Positions 26,801-35,370 of a stretch of DNA of 64,000 bases are shown piece after piece. How positions within the stretch are numbered: the first letter of the stretch is position 1; each line of letters starts with the position of its first letter. The stretch is from an uncultured Cytophagales bacterium (GTDB taxonomy: Bacteria > Bacteroidota > Bacteroidia > Cytophagales > Cyclobacteriaceae): assembly GCA_913057175.1 (NCBI GenBank), contig CAJXNP010000024.1:19115-83114 (forward strand), in the 5' to 3' direction. The notes below the pieces were generated by a model. The model made no database searches. It saw nothing but the letters and a program-made list of their open reading frames with translations, and was not told the origin of the DNA. The position numbers and the translations under genes were made by a program.

Positions 26801-27976
26801 TCCCCCCGATGTGGAGATCCAATATCCCCCATCGGTGCATTGTTGGATCCCTGTAATAATACTACCCGTTGGATCGAATGTACGGGTAGGGACACCATTG
26901 AAATCATTTAGATACGTATTAAACTTATTCAATCCTTTTTTTGTTCCAACCCAGAGAACCCCACCACGATCCTGGTATAATGCTGTTATGCTATTGTTGC
27001 TTAAATTGAGATCCCGATCCTCACTACTTAAAAAACGTTTGAATTTAAGGTTGATCGGATCGAAAAAAAACAACCCGTTGTCGGATCCAACCAGTAGATA
27101 AGGGTTTTCGTATTCACCGGGCAATATTGTTAAAAAAAGACTTTTACCTTGCTCTTTCGTTTTGGGTAAGTAATTCTCGATCTTGCCATTATCAAGCTTT
27201 TTCAATCCCTTACTTGTAGCAAACCAGATGTTTGATGTACCCTGATATCGGAATTCACTGATTTGAATCACCCAATTTTGAGCTGCGTAGTCTTGAGGGT
27301 CATCACCATATGTGTACGTCTTAAACTTGCTCTTTTCAATAGGAATTTCAGGTAAAAGCTCGCAAAGCCCGGCTCCGGTTCCCACCCATAACTTTCCTGA
27401 AGAAGACATGAACAGATCCGTGATATAGTTGTGAGGTAAGCCATAGTTTGATCCCGCCGAAAATTCAAAATTGTAAAACACACTATCCCCTTTCGGCAAT
27501 ACACTCAGGCCACCTTCAGTACCCACCCATAAGTTCCCCTCATTGTCTTCTTGTATAGCACGGACGTTGTCATTTAGCAAGGTGTTTGGTTTATCAGTAG
27601 AAGCAAATGGAATAAAGCGTTTCTGATCCTGTTTATAGAGAAAAAGCCCACCTCTTATTGTGCCAATCCAAAGATTATTATAGGCATCTTCATAAAGGGT
27701 AGAAATCTGGTTGCTTTTCAAATCCCCCAGTTCACTCCCGGCATGAAAAACTGTTGTTGTGTAACCGTTGTATCGAATCAATCCGGACCATGTACCAATC
27801 CATAAAAAACCATTGTGATCCTGAAGAACACAATTGATTGAGTTTTGGGATAAATTAAGGTCATTTGAAAATTGTTCGAACCGAATTCGCTTTGTTGTCA
27901 GATCAGCAGGCTGCCCATAGCTTAATGAAATTGCTATCAGGAGAAAGCATAGAAAGAAGTACCTGTTCGGCACCAT
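23858..27976 (-). CDS. Hybrid two-component system protein (Reg_prop sensor, kinase, REC, AraC)
   Basis: A 1372-residue one-protein signalling system. After a signal peptide come about a dozen Reg_prop blades (about 45-700; repeated GNLWVGTEGGL/ GRLWIGTENGL units) forming periplasmic propellers, a Y_Y_Y domain (about 720-800), a membrane segment (about 808-830), HisKA with NISHEFRTPLTLI (about 862), HATPase (NAFKHTPEGG; GIGLALVKG), a receiver domain (VIDDNDEMRAY; phospho-acceptor Asp in DVIITDVMMPK, about 1165) and an AraC-type HTH (about 1285-1372). Such proteins sense a degradation product in the periplasm and activate an adjacent SusC/SusD locus. It faces that locus here, so it is its likely regulator. 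An exact -7 box is found 23 bases upstream of the ATG. Confidence 0.93.
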   Translation of the reverse strand: MVPNRYFFLCFLLIAISLSYGQPADLTTKRIRFEQFSNDLNLSQNSINCVLQDHNGFLWIGTWSGLIRYNGYTTTVFHAGSELGDLKSNQISTLYEDAYNNLWIGTIRGGLFLYKQDQKRFIPFASTDKPNTLLNDNVRAIQEDNEGNLWVGTEGGLSVLPKGDSVFYNFEFSAGSNYGLPHNYITDLFMSSSGKLWVGTGAGLCELLPEIPIEKSKFKTYTYGDDPQDYAAQNWVIQISEFRYQGTSNIWFATSKGLKKLDNGKIENYLPKTKEQGKSLFLTILPGEYENPYLLVGSDNGLFFFDPINLKFKRFLSSEDRDLNLSNNSITALYQDRGGVLWVGTKKGLNKFNTYLNDFNGVPTRTFDPTGSIITGIQQCTDGGYWISTSGGELFRYRNAKFERFKFASGTDDEFVANIQAMFRDSHGRIWIGTSGSGVYCFKDAVPRGGVIREFLHFHEQAKQKISDNYVMSFAEDNMGNIWIGTWGYGLNKISPENESEWIDADLTGKPIVVMFVDHLGILWIGTRGNGLFSIDPNDASKSSLRHFQNGKQQQSFTDNFINSLYEDEMGRLWIGTENGLKFFERQSSTFGHIPIAGVDNNVVVSFLQDEQRRFWIANWEGLHVVDPAVPNEVRHYDCHDEIKGGFFYNNVCLKDFEGNLLFGGTEGFNLIRPSTLIQSPTTPEVYIEKFSIDHQEIKPGHVYNRKMILSEPISDVGEVVLNHSQNSISFEFAALDFAAPDKMRYAYILEGLEKDWNFTPSSYRLATYSNLNPGFYTFKVKASSVDGRWTETISSVDIEILNPWWGTIWAKIFYTVLIGFILYLARKLVLFRANVLHELKLERVQWENMEKLNRAKLQFFTNISHEFRTPLTLIIGPLQSMLSKLAVDSKIYHQAHLANENAQRLLRLVNQLLDFRKVETENMKLSVSEGNIAKLIHEIAQSFEPMAENCRISLAVETRNNIPLWFDRDKCEKIFFNLISNAFKHTPEGGKITISINEFDEDVAISVWDNGHGIKSAHMENIFQSFFSFDEDRCHSSTGIGLALVKGLVELHRGSIHVESEENSFSKFSVSFKKGKAHFRNDELVEISKLSTLRYEQSTVAQERLEHSEVCEGANQAKLLVIDDNDEMRAYISSVFDSTFQVIGAVDGNEGLTLAKDLVPDVIITDVMMPKLNGIEMCKNLKHDLKTSHIPVVMLTARGSLDFKLEGLESGADEYVTKPFSPMVLQLKVKNLISRRNALHAYFKGQGVLNIEPKRVILSSADDQFIKTALELVELNMSNASYTVEGMSRDIGMSHTQVYRKIKALTGQTINEFIRVIRLKRAAQLLEQNQLTVSEITYRVGFIDLQHFRECFKKMYGVTPSQYAHRYDESA

Positions 27977-27999
27977 AGTTTTGGGTTTTCGGTAGTATA

Positions 28000-28007
28000 C
28001 AAATATA
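28000..28007 (-). promoter_or_regulatory. Candidate Bacteroidota -7 box for the hybrid regulator
   Basis: On the minus strand the sequence reads TATATTTG, an exact match to the TAnnTTTG -7 consensus of Bacteroidota sigma-ABfr promoters, 23 bases before the start codon at 27976. No clear TTTG -33 element is present at the usual spacing. Confidence 0.4.
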
Positions 28008-28060
28008 TAAAATTACATAAATTATTTTCTTCATTAAGGAGCCACCATAGGCGAAAGATT

Positions 28061-28298
28061 TTAACCCGCATTATTCATGTGAAAAACATGAATAATGACG
28101 ATAACTTATTGAAAAACTTCTGTTATTCAATAAGTTATGTCAGGGTTGACCCCGACTTTATCAAAATCCTTATTACCTAAATTTGAGGAATGGTTGTATT
28201 CTATACTAATGGTGAAAACAAACTTATTTCACTTCTAATCAGGATTTTGCTAAACGTCGGCCCATCGGGCGGAAAATTCAACGAATTTTCCGGGTTAA
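28061..28298. repeat. Hairpin-rich dispersed repeat, short copy (copy 2)
   Basis: Second copy of the element at 4749-5066, in the same orientation, bounded by TTAACCCGC (28061-28069) and CCGGGTTAA (28290-28298). The core palindromes are the same (for example AACTTATTGAA with TTCAATAAGTT, a perfect 11-bp pair here, and GGAAAAT with ATTTTCC). The two extra hairpins of copy 1 are absent, which accounts for the 80-base size difference. It sits 84 bases upstream of the hybrid regulator start and 156 bases upstream of the divergent aldo/keto reductase gene. Confidence 0.75.
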
Positions 28299-28415
28299 GC
28301 CTCATATTTTACCGTGGCACATGATTGCAGTAAAATCAGAAAGGTCTCCTTCCCTGTTATTTGAATTTCGTAAGCTTTTGTTTCAATTGCGTTATTTCCC
28401 ACCGACCCGCACTAG

Positions 28416-29801
<1,386 letters not shown>

Positions 29802-29920
29802 TTTTTGCTTTTATCCTATGAGTTCGGCTTAATGGCTCTTATCTGAAAATTAATGTGCCCCTATGGAAATTCAATAAGAGTTCATGCAAAAACGAATGTG
29901 TTGATCTTTGAGATGTTTGG

Positions 29921-32900
29921 TTATTCTCGTTTCAAGAAAACGTCAAACGTGGTACCTTTTCCCATTTCACTTTTGACCTCTATGTAGCCATCCAAAGTAA
30001 CAACTTGTGTTTTAACCAGATACAAGCCCATTCCCTTCCCTTTGGTGTGTTCGTGAAATTGGGAGTACAAGGTAAATAATTTGTCCCTGACAACGGAAAG
30101 ATCCATGCCAACTCCATTATCAGAAACTGATACAAGAATATGTTCTCCTGAATTGGCAGCGCTAACTTTGATAACAGGGGTTCTATTCGGATGCCTGTAC
30201 TTTATGGCATTGCTAATGAGGTTCATCAGTATGCTTTCAAAATAGGTTTTTACTGAATTTACATGTGTGCATGCTGAAAATTGTTCTTCAATTTGAGTAT
30301 TTGTCTCTCTAATTTCCTTCTCCAGGTGTTTTTTTATCCATTTCATCACATCACGGATGTCGAGCCTGGTAATTACCGAAGTATGGTCTCTTTGAATGTC
30401 AAGAATGAGGGAGAGATCTTTTACCACCTGATCGCACTCTTCTGTGGCATCAACCAAGCGGTCGGCTATTTCTTTAGTTTCATTGATATTATTGTTATTT
30501 ATCAGACCCATCAATCTCCCAAGTCCGAGGACCCTGGCGATGGGAGCCCTGAGGTTGTGTGCAGCGATAAATGTGAATCTCTCCAATTGTTGACTACGTT
30601 CCACCAGAGACTTTGTCCTCTTGTTCACTTCCTTCTCTAACCATTCGTTTTTCTTCCTGATTTCATCATTTTGTTCTTTGATGGTTTGTTGACTTTCCTG
30701 AAGTGCCATAGTTCTATCTCCAACAAGCTTCTCAAGCCGTTTATTCTGCTTTTTGATAGTGCTTATTCTTACTTTATAAAATGTAACCGCAAAGCTTATT
30801 AATAATAAGATACCTATGAGCTGCGCCCACCATGTCTGCCACCACGAAGGAAGTATGTGAATGGTCAATATTGCTCCGTGTTCGTTCCATAAATCATCAT
30901 TGTTACTTGCCTTTACTCTGAAAATGTAGGTGCCGGCATCAAGATTTGTAAATGTTGCTGTTCGCTGATCGTTTACGTAATTCCAATCCTGATCAAAACT
31001 CTCCAGCATATAGGCGTACTGATTCTTGTTGGTCGAAGTATAATTTAATGCCACATAGTTGATTGAAAAAAAGTTATATTGATTGTGCAGCGTAATCTCG
31101 TTCGTTTCAGTAATATGTTTATTCAGAATTTCAGAGCCATCCCCTATTTCTACAGACTTATTAAAAACCTTTAGATCGGTGATGTATACCTCCGGAATGT
31201 GTGTGTTTTCCGTTATGCTATCGGGATGGAAAACATTTACCCCTTCACTTCCAAAAAAGAACCATCCTTCTTTATTTTTAAAAAAGGCATTGGGCCTGAA
31301 ATTATTGCTCAAAAGGCCATCACTGACATCATATATTTTATAAGAATTGGCATCCGGGTTTAACTTCACAATGCCTTCATTTGTGCTTAACCAAAGGTTT
31401 CCCTTTTCATCTTCCAAAATTCCATTCACAGTGTTGTTTGGAAGCCCATGTTTGGTAGTATACCTTTTTACCAATTTTTTATTTATGATCATGTGCAATC
31501 CCTCGGTAGTCCCCACCCAGATCCTGTTTTTTTTATCTTCTACAATACAATATACCAAACCATTTACACGTGAGGAACCTATGTTAATTCCCTCGTTAAA
31601 CCGGGTTATCTTCCCGCCATCCGGATCAAACCAGATTAGCTCTTGAATTGTCCCCATCCATATATTTCCCTGGCTATCTTCAAAAATGGTACGAATGTAA
31701 TTGTTAAATTCAAACTCATCCGATGAGGTATAGGTCCTGAATGGATTATCGCTTCTCTCGTCATATACATTTATTCCACCGTAAGTACCGAATAGCATCC
31801 GATGATTCTGAGATTCTTCAAGGATGGAAAAGACATTAGGATTAGAAAGGCTATTGACACCATTTTCAACAGGCAAAAAATTAGTAAAACTCCGATCATC
31901 CTCTTCGTAACGACTTACTCCGTTTGCCCAGGTACCAAACCACATTTGCTGACGACTGTCTTCGTAAATGCTTAGTACAGGATCACTATTAAATTTAACC
32001 TGAGGTCCAAAATGCCTGAAGTATTTTACCTCATCCTTATCTTTCATTGCAACTCCCCCTTCCGTGCCAATCCAAAGACGGTTTTTAGAATCCTGCCAAA
32101 TGGCATTTACAATGTTATTTTCCAGCGGAACGTTGAGCTCGGAAAATTTATACTTCATCTTATCATATACGCACAGTCCCTTTGAAAATGTGCCCACCCA
32201 AATACGTTCCTGTTGATCCTTGTATATAGCCTTCACAGAATTATCTACCAATGAGGTAGGGTCTTCCCTGCTATGCAGAAAAGTCTTAAGAGTGTTTGTC
32301 CTGGTATTCAATTGGCTAAGCCCACCATTTTCAGTACCTATCCAAATGTAATTTTCGTCCAAACAGAGGTCAAGAATGTTATTCACAAGCAAAAATGATT
32401 TATCACTACCATGATGTGCACTGTAGTTGATAAAATTGCCGGTGGCAATTTCAAATTTACTGAGTCCATCCTGAGTAGCTATCCAGATATTGCCAAAAGC
32501 GTCTTTGATGGCTTTGCGAAACACGTTACTAACGATGCTGTTGGGATTGGACTTGTCAGCCAAATAGCGATGGAGAGAGTTGTCCTTTACATTCCATTTA
32601 AAAAACCCTGTATTATTTATTCCCAACCAAAAAGTATTATCAGATGCCGGTAAAATTGAAATGACCGGGTTTTTCGAAGGGATAATTTCGAAGTATTCCC
32701 ATTCGTGGCTTTCTCTGTCCAATCTGGCGGTAAAGGCGTGAGGCCATTTTATTCCACCAATCCAGAGGTTTTTGTTGTCGTCTTCGATGATCTGACCAAC
32801 TTCACAATCATAAGAATAAGCTTCTATTCTGATAAAATTGTCATGATCCCGATTGTATGTATGCAGGCCACCGTTATTTGAACTAATCCATAGAATGCCC

Positions 32901-33208
32901 TCGCTATCCTCATAGATTCTTAGAATGGAATTTTTATGGAGAGTAGTAGAGTCATTCGGATCATTCCGGTATACCTTGTATTCGTATCCATCAAATCGAT
33001 AAACACCATCTGACGTGCCAATCCACATAAATCCTCGTGAATCTTGTAAAATACTGGTGATGGAAGAATTGTGTAGATCTGGAGTTGCCAGGGGTCTGGA
33101 AAATTTAATCTTTTCAAGAGAAGTTTGTGCAGTTGAAAAAGTTGCCTGAAAGCAAATGATAACAAATAAATATATTCTACAATAAAGGCTGGTTTTGAGA
33201 ATATTCAT
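29921..33208 (-). CDS. Reg_prop two-component sensor histidine kinase without receiver or HTH
   Basis: A 1095-residue sensor kinase. Signal peptide (about 1-27), Reg_prop propeller blades (about 45-690, many GNIWMGT/RLWIGTEGG units), Y_Y_Y domain (about 715-785), a membrane segment (about 793-816), a charged coiled coil (about 818-875), a dimerisation helix with phospho-acceptor His in FIAAHNLRAPIARVL (about 881), and HATPase motifs SNAIKYRHPN (about 1001), DNGVGMDLS (about 1031) and GKGMGLYLVKTQ (about 1061). Unlike the two hybrid regulators in this window it ends after the ATPase, so it must hand its phosphate to a separate response regulator that is not encoded nearby. It is flanked on both sides by DUF885 C-terminal sequences, one intact in a fusion, one broken. 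Confidence 0.9.
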   Translation of the reverse strand: MNILKTSLYCRIYLFVIICFQATFSTAQTSLEKIKFSRPLATPDLHNSSITSILQDSRGFMWIGTSDGVYRFDGYEYKVYRNDPNDSTTLHKNSILRIYEDSEGILWISSNNGGLHTYNRDHDNFIRIEAYSYDCEVGQIIEDDNKNLWIGGIKWPHAFTARLDRESHEWEYFEIIPSKNPVISILPASDNTFWLGINNTGFFKWNVKDNSLHRYLADKSNPNSIVSNVFRKAIKDAFGNIWIATQDGLSKFEIATGNFINYSAHHGSDKSFLLVNNILDLCLDENYIWIGTENGGLSQLNTRTNTLKTFLHSREDPTSLVDNSVKAIYKDQQERIWVGTFSKGLCVYDKMKYKFSELNVPLENNIVNAIWQDSKNRLWIGTEGGVAMKDKDEVKYFRHFGPQVKFNSDPVLSIYEDSRQQMWFGTWANGVSRYEEDDRSFTNFLPVENGVNSLSNPNVFSILEESQNHRMLFGTYGGINVYDERSDNPFRTYTSSDEFEFNNYIRTIFEDSQGNIWMGTIQELIWFDPDGGKITRFNEGINIGSSRVNGLVYCIVEDKKNRIWVGTTEGLHMIINKKLVKRYTTKHGLPNNTVNGILEDEKGNLWLSTNEGIVKLNPDANSYKIYDVSDGLLSNNFRPNAFFKNKEGWFFFGSEGVNVFHPDSITENTHIPEVYITDLKVFNKSVEIGDGSEILNKHITETNEITLHNQYNFFSINYVALNYTSTNKNQYAYMLESFDQDWNYVNDQRTATFTNLDAGTYIFRVKASNNDDLWNEHGAILTIHILPSWWQTWWAQLIGILLLISFAVTFYKVRISTIKKQNKRLEKLVGDRTMALQESQQTIKEQNDEIRKKNEWLEKEVNKRTKSLVERSQQLERFTFIAAHNLRAPIARVLGLGRLMGLINNNNINETKEIADRLVDATEECDQVVKDLSLILDIQRDHTSVITRLDIRDVMKWIKKHLEKEIRETNTQIEEQFSACTHVNSVKTYFESILMNLISNAIKYRHPNRTPVIKVSAANSGEHILVSVSDNGVGMDLSVVRDKLFTLYSQFHEHTKGKGMGLYLVKTQVVTLDGYIEVKSEMGKGTTFDVFLKRE

Positions 33209-33310
33209 CTGAATAGTCTGTCATTCACTATATAATTTAATTGTTTTTAATCTGATCATAAAATCGGTGACACCTTTTATCTGATTGTTTGTGAAAAATT
33301 AGCTGATATA

Positions 33311-33493
33311 AAATGGGCGAAAAAAGATCCTTCAGCTCAGAGCCAAAGAAAAGGAAGCCCTGGGTGACCAATTTGACATCCGGGAGTTTCACCGGATTAG
33401 GCTGGAGGATGGCTGTCCTCCGCTGGATATTTTTGAGCTAAAATTGATCGCTGGATAGAGAGTGTAAAAGAAGAAGAACCACAGGAGATGTAG
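33311..33493 (+). pseudogene. Decayed DUF885 C-terminal fragment
   Basis: The plus strand encodes KMGEKK, then [16 protein letters not shown] and [20 protein letters not shown], then IDRWIESVKEEEPQEM and a TAG at 33491. This is closely similar, also at nucleotide level, to the tail of the fusion gene (about 29630-29790). Two single-base losses in A-runs break the frame: six A instead of seven near 33320, and four instead of five near 33440. No N-terminal part is present. It is therefore a dead duplicate, lying 100 bases beyond the start of the histidine kinase gene, on the opposite side from the fusion. Confidence 0.75.
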
Positions 33494-33569
33494 GGCTCCT
33501 GCGCTAAAGTGGAGTCTCTTTGGAAGACCTCACTTATACCTAATTGACAGTCAGACACTAATAAAATCT

Positions 33570-33959
33570 TTATTCAATCTTAAGGTTATAAATCAGGTGA
33601 CCCCCGTTATTTGTTCCTTCATATTCCCAGTCACTATTTTCAATGCACGAATAGATAATCGTACTATCACTTATATACCCTGAATAAATATAAAAATCGG
33701 TCCAGGCATTTGACGGCATAACATGCCCTCCAGTTCCTTCGGTAAAGGTAAAAATATGGACTTTACTCCCAGGATTAATTTCATTGACCAACAAATCTTC
33801 TTCTTCATTGAAATCATAAAATGCACGAACATGCAGTTTGTCAGTAGTATTATTGGTGATATAATAATCTCCATGGGTGATGGGTTCTACAACTTTTTCG
33901 CAATTGATGCACACCAATGCGACAAGCAATAAACCACATGATGTTATTACATTTCTCAT
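33570..33959 (-). CDS. Small lipoprotein of unknown function
   Basis: A 129-residue protein with a lipoprotein signal (MRNVITSCGLLLVALVCINC, lipobox near residue 20). The mature part is beta-rich: GDYYITNNTTDKLHVRAFYDF, PGSKVHIFTFTEGTGG, WTDFYIYSG, then a Cys-containing SDSTIIYSCIENSDWEYEG. It resembles small beta-sandwich lipoproteins often seen in Bacteroidota, but I cannot name the family. It is transcribed alone, between the decayed DUF885 fragment and the ABM-like gene. The lipobox and acceptable start support a real gene. Confidence 0.65.
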   Translation of the reverse strand: MRNVITSCGLLLVALVCINCEKVVEPITHGDYYITNNTTDKLHVRAFYDFNEEEDLLVNEINPGSKVHIFTFTEGTGGHVMPSNAWTDFYIYSGYISDSTIIYSCIENSDWEYEGTNNGGHLIYNLKIE

Positions 33960-34220
33960 ACATTTAACAGTTTGACTATAGTTAGTGTATTTTTCGATGT
34001 AGATATCACCTCCATCGATATAATATTTTTAAAACCACTACATCTTAGCGGGGTCTGTTGTGACGATCCTTCGATGGACGTAAGTGCTAATCACTTGGAG
34101 CCACTGTCAAAGATCTCACTAAAACCAGATGGAATGACAAGTAAGATTTTGTATCGTCAAAATTTGTTTGATAGATTGACTCATTAATTCCCATTGAACA
34201 TTGCTCTTAAAACACAAATC

Positions 34221-34649
34221 ATGAAGACCCTCAAATGCATTATCACTTTTCTATTTATGACAATCGTTTTCCTGAATAACAGCCGGGCCCAATCAAATTC
34301 CCTAACCATTGACCCGGATAAAATGATGGTTCGAATCGCAGAATTGGAAATAAAAGCAGAGCACATCGATGAATACATCTCAATCCTCAAAGAAGAAGCG
34401 GAAGCCTCCATCAGGTTAGAGCCGGGTGTTGTTTGCATCTTCCCAATATATGAAAAGGAAAGACCGACCGAAATCAGGATCCTGGAAATATATGCCACCA
34501 AAGAGGCCTACGAATCCCACCTTCAAACCCCGCATTTCAAACACTACAAGTCGGCTACATTTGACATGGTCAAATCACTCAAACTGGTTGATATGAGTGA
34601 ATTGGATTTTGATACGATGAAGGATATTTTTAAAAAGGTGGTTGAATAA
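34221..34649 (+). CDS. Secreted antibiotic biosynthesis monooxygenase (ABM)-like protein
   Basis: A 142-residue protein starting at the ATG at 34221 (MKTLKCIITFLFMTIVFL), preferred over an upstream in-frame TTG because it gives a normal signal peptide ending NSRAQ. The mature part is a single ABM/quinol-monooxygenase-like ferredoxin fold: MVRIAELEIKAEHIDEYISIL, EAEASIRLEPGVVCIFPIYE, TEIRILEIYATKEAYESHLQTPHFKHY, and KSLKLVDMSEL. The paired LEPGV and HLQTPHF blocks are typical. Such proteins oxidise small aromatic compounds or act as dimeric binding proteins; the substrate is unknown. Inverted-repeat hairpins follow the gene. Confidence 0.75.
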   Translation: MKTLKCIITFLFMTIVFLNNSRAQSNSLTIDPDKMMVRIAELEIKAEHIDEYISILKEEAEASIRLEPGVVCIFPIYEKERPTEIRILEIYATKEAYESHLQTPHFKHYKSATFDMVKSLKLVDMSELDFDTMKDIFKKVVE

Positions 34650-34664
34650 ACACAACAGGTATTA

Positions 34665-34738
34665 AAGGTTGGTGAGACACCAACCTTGGGAATGGATATA
34701 ATTTGGTAAATCCTTGGTTGGTGTCTCACCGACCAAAC
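34665..34738. repeat. Pair of related palindromes (GGTTGGTGAGACACCAACC type)
   Basis: AAGGTTGGTG (34665-34674) and CACCAACCTT (34678-34687) form a perfect 10-bp hairpin with a 3-base loop. About 25 bases on, TTGGTTGGTGTCTCACCGACCAA is a reverse-complement copy of the same unit with one change. Together they can also pair with each other. They follow the ABM-like gene and may end its message, but no T-run follows, so a REP-like repeat is as likely. Confidence 0.55.
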
Positions 34739-34893
34739 TCTCCATGTGAAAACAACCTTGGAAATGTACAATTCATTAATTATTTGAATTTCGTAATGAT
34801 TTGTTTGAATAGCATAAGCAAAACGGAAAGCGTTTTTATAAATTGACAAATAAACAGGATATCCTTAACTTAAATTGAAATAATCTCATTCCT

Positions 34894-35358
34894 ATGGCTT
34901 CTCTCAGTTTAAACATCAATTCAAAGAATTACACGGTGGATATTGACCCTCAGATGCCGCTTTTATGGGCGCTACGGGACATTATCGGATTAAAAGGAAC
35001 CAAATATGGGTGTGGCATCGCGCAATGCGGGGCATGTACGGTCCTGCTGGAAGATAATGCCGTCAGGTCATGCAGCTTGCCGGTTTCCGCAGTTGCTGAT
35101 AAAAAGATTGTCACCATCGAAGGGTTGTCGGAAGATGGCGATCATCCACTTCAGCAAGCCTGGATTGAGCATGACGTTCCACAGTGTGGCTACTGCCAGG
35201 CTGGTCAGATCATGAATGCCGCGGGTTTGTTGAATAAAAATCCAAATCCGACGGATGAAGAAATTGAAACGGCCATGAATGGAAACATTTGCCGTTGTGG
35301 TACCTATCTGCGAATCAAGGCGGCCATTAAAACCGCTGCCAAATCTGAAAAAGTTTAA
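34894..35358 (+). CDS. (2Fe-2S)-binding subunit of molybdenum hydroxylase (IorA-like)
   Basis: A 154-residue ferredoxin-type subunit. The plant-type cluster ligands are Cys40, Cys45, Cys48 and Cys60 (in [15 protein letters not shown] and VRSC). The second cluster ligands are Cys98 and Cys101 ([11 protein letters not shown]) and Cys133 and Cys135 (GNICRCGTY). Both clusters are intact. It carries electrons from the molybdenum centre of the partner subunit, whose gene starts 13 bases downstream. The two-subunit form without an FAD subunit is the pattern of isoquinoline 1-oxidoreductase and periplasmic aldehyde oxidases. The subunit has no export signal of its own, so it probably travels with its Tat-signal-bearing partner. 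Confidence 0.92.
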   Translation: MASLSLNINSKNYTVDIDPQMPLLWALRDIIGLKGTKYGCGIAQCGACTVLLEDNAVRSCSLPVSAVADKKIVTIEGLSEDGDHPLQQAWIEHDVPQCGYCQAGQIMNAAGLLNKNPNPTDEEIETAMNGNICRCGTYLRIKAAIKTAAKSEKV

Positions 35359-35370
35359 ACACTCCCGAAC

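Noticed and set aside
33972..34187. A 71-codon plus-strand frame before the ABM-like gene
   Set aside because: It begins at TTG, has no motif and ends just before the true gene; not supported.
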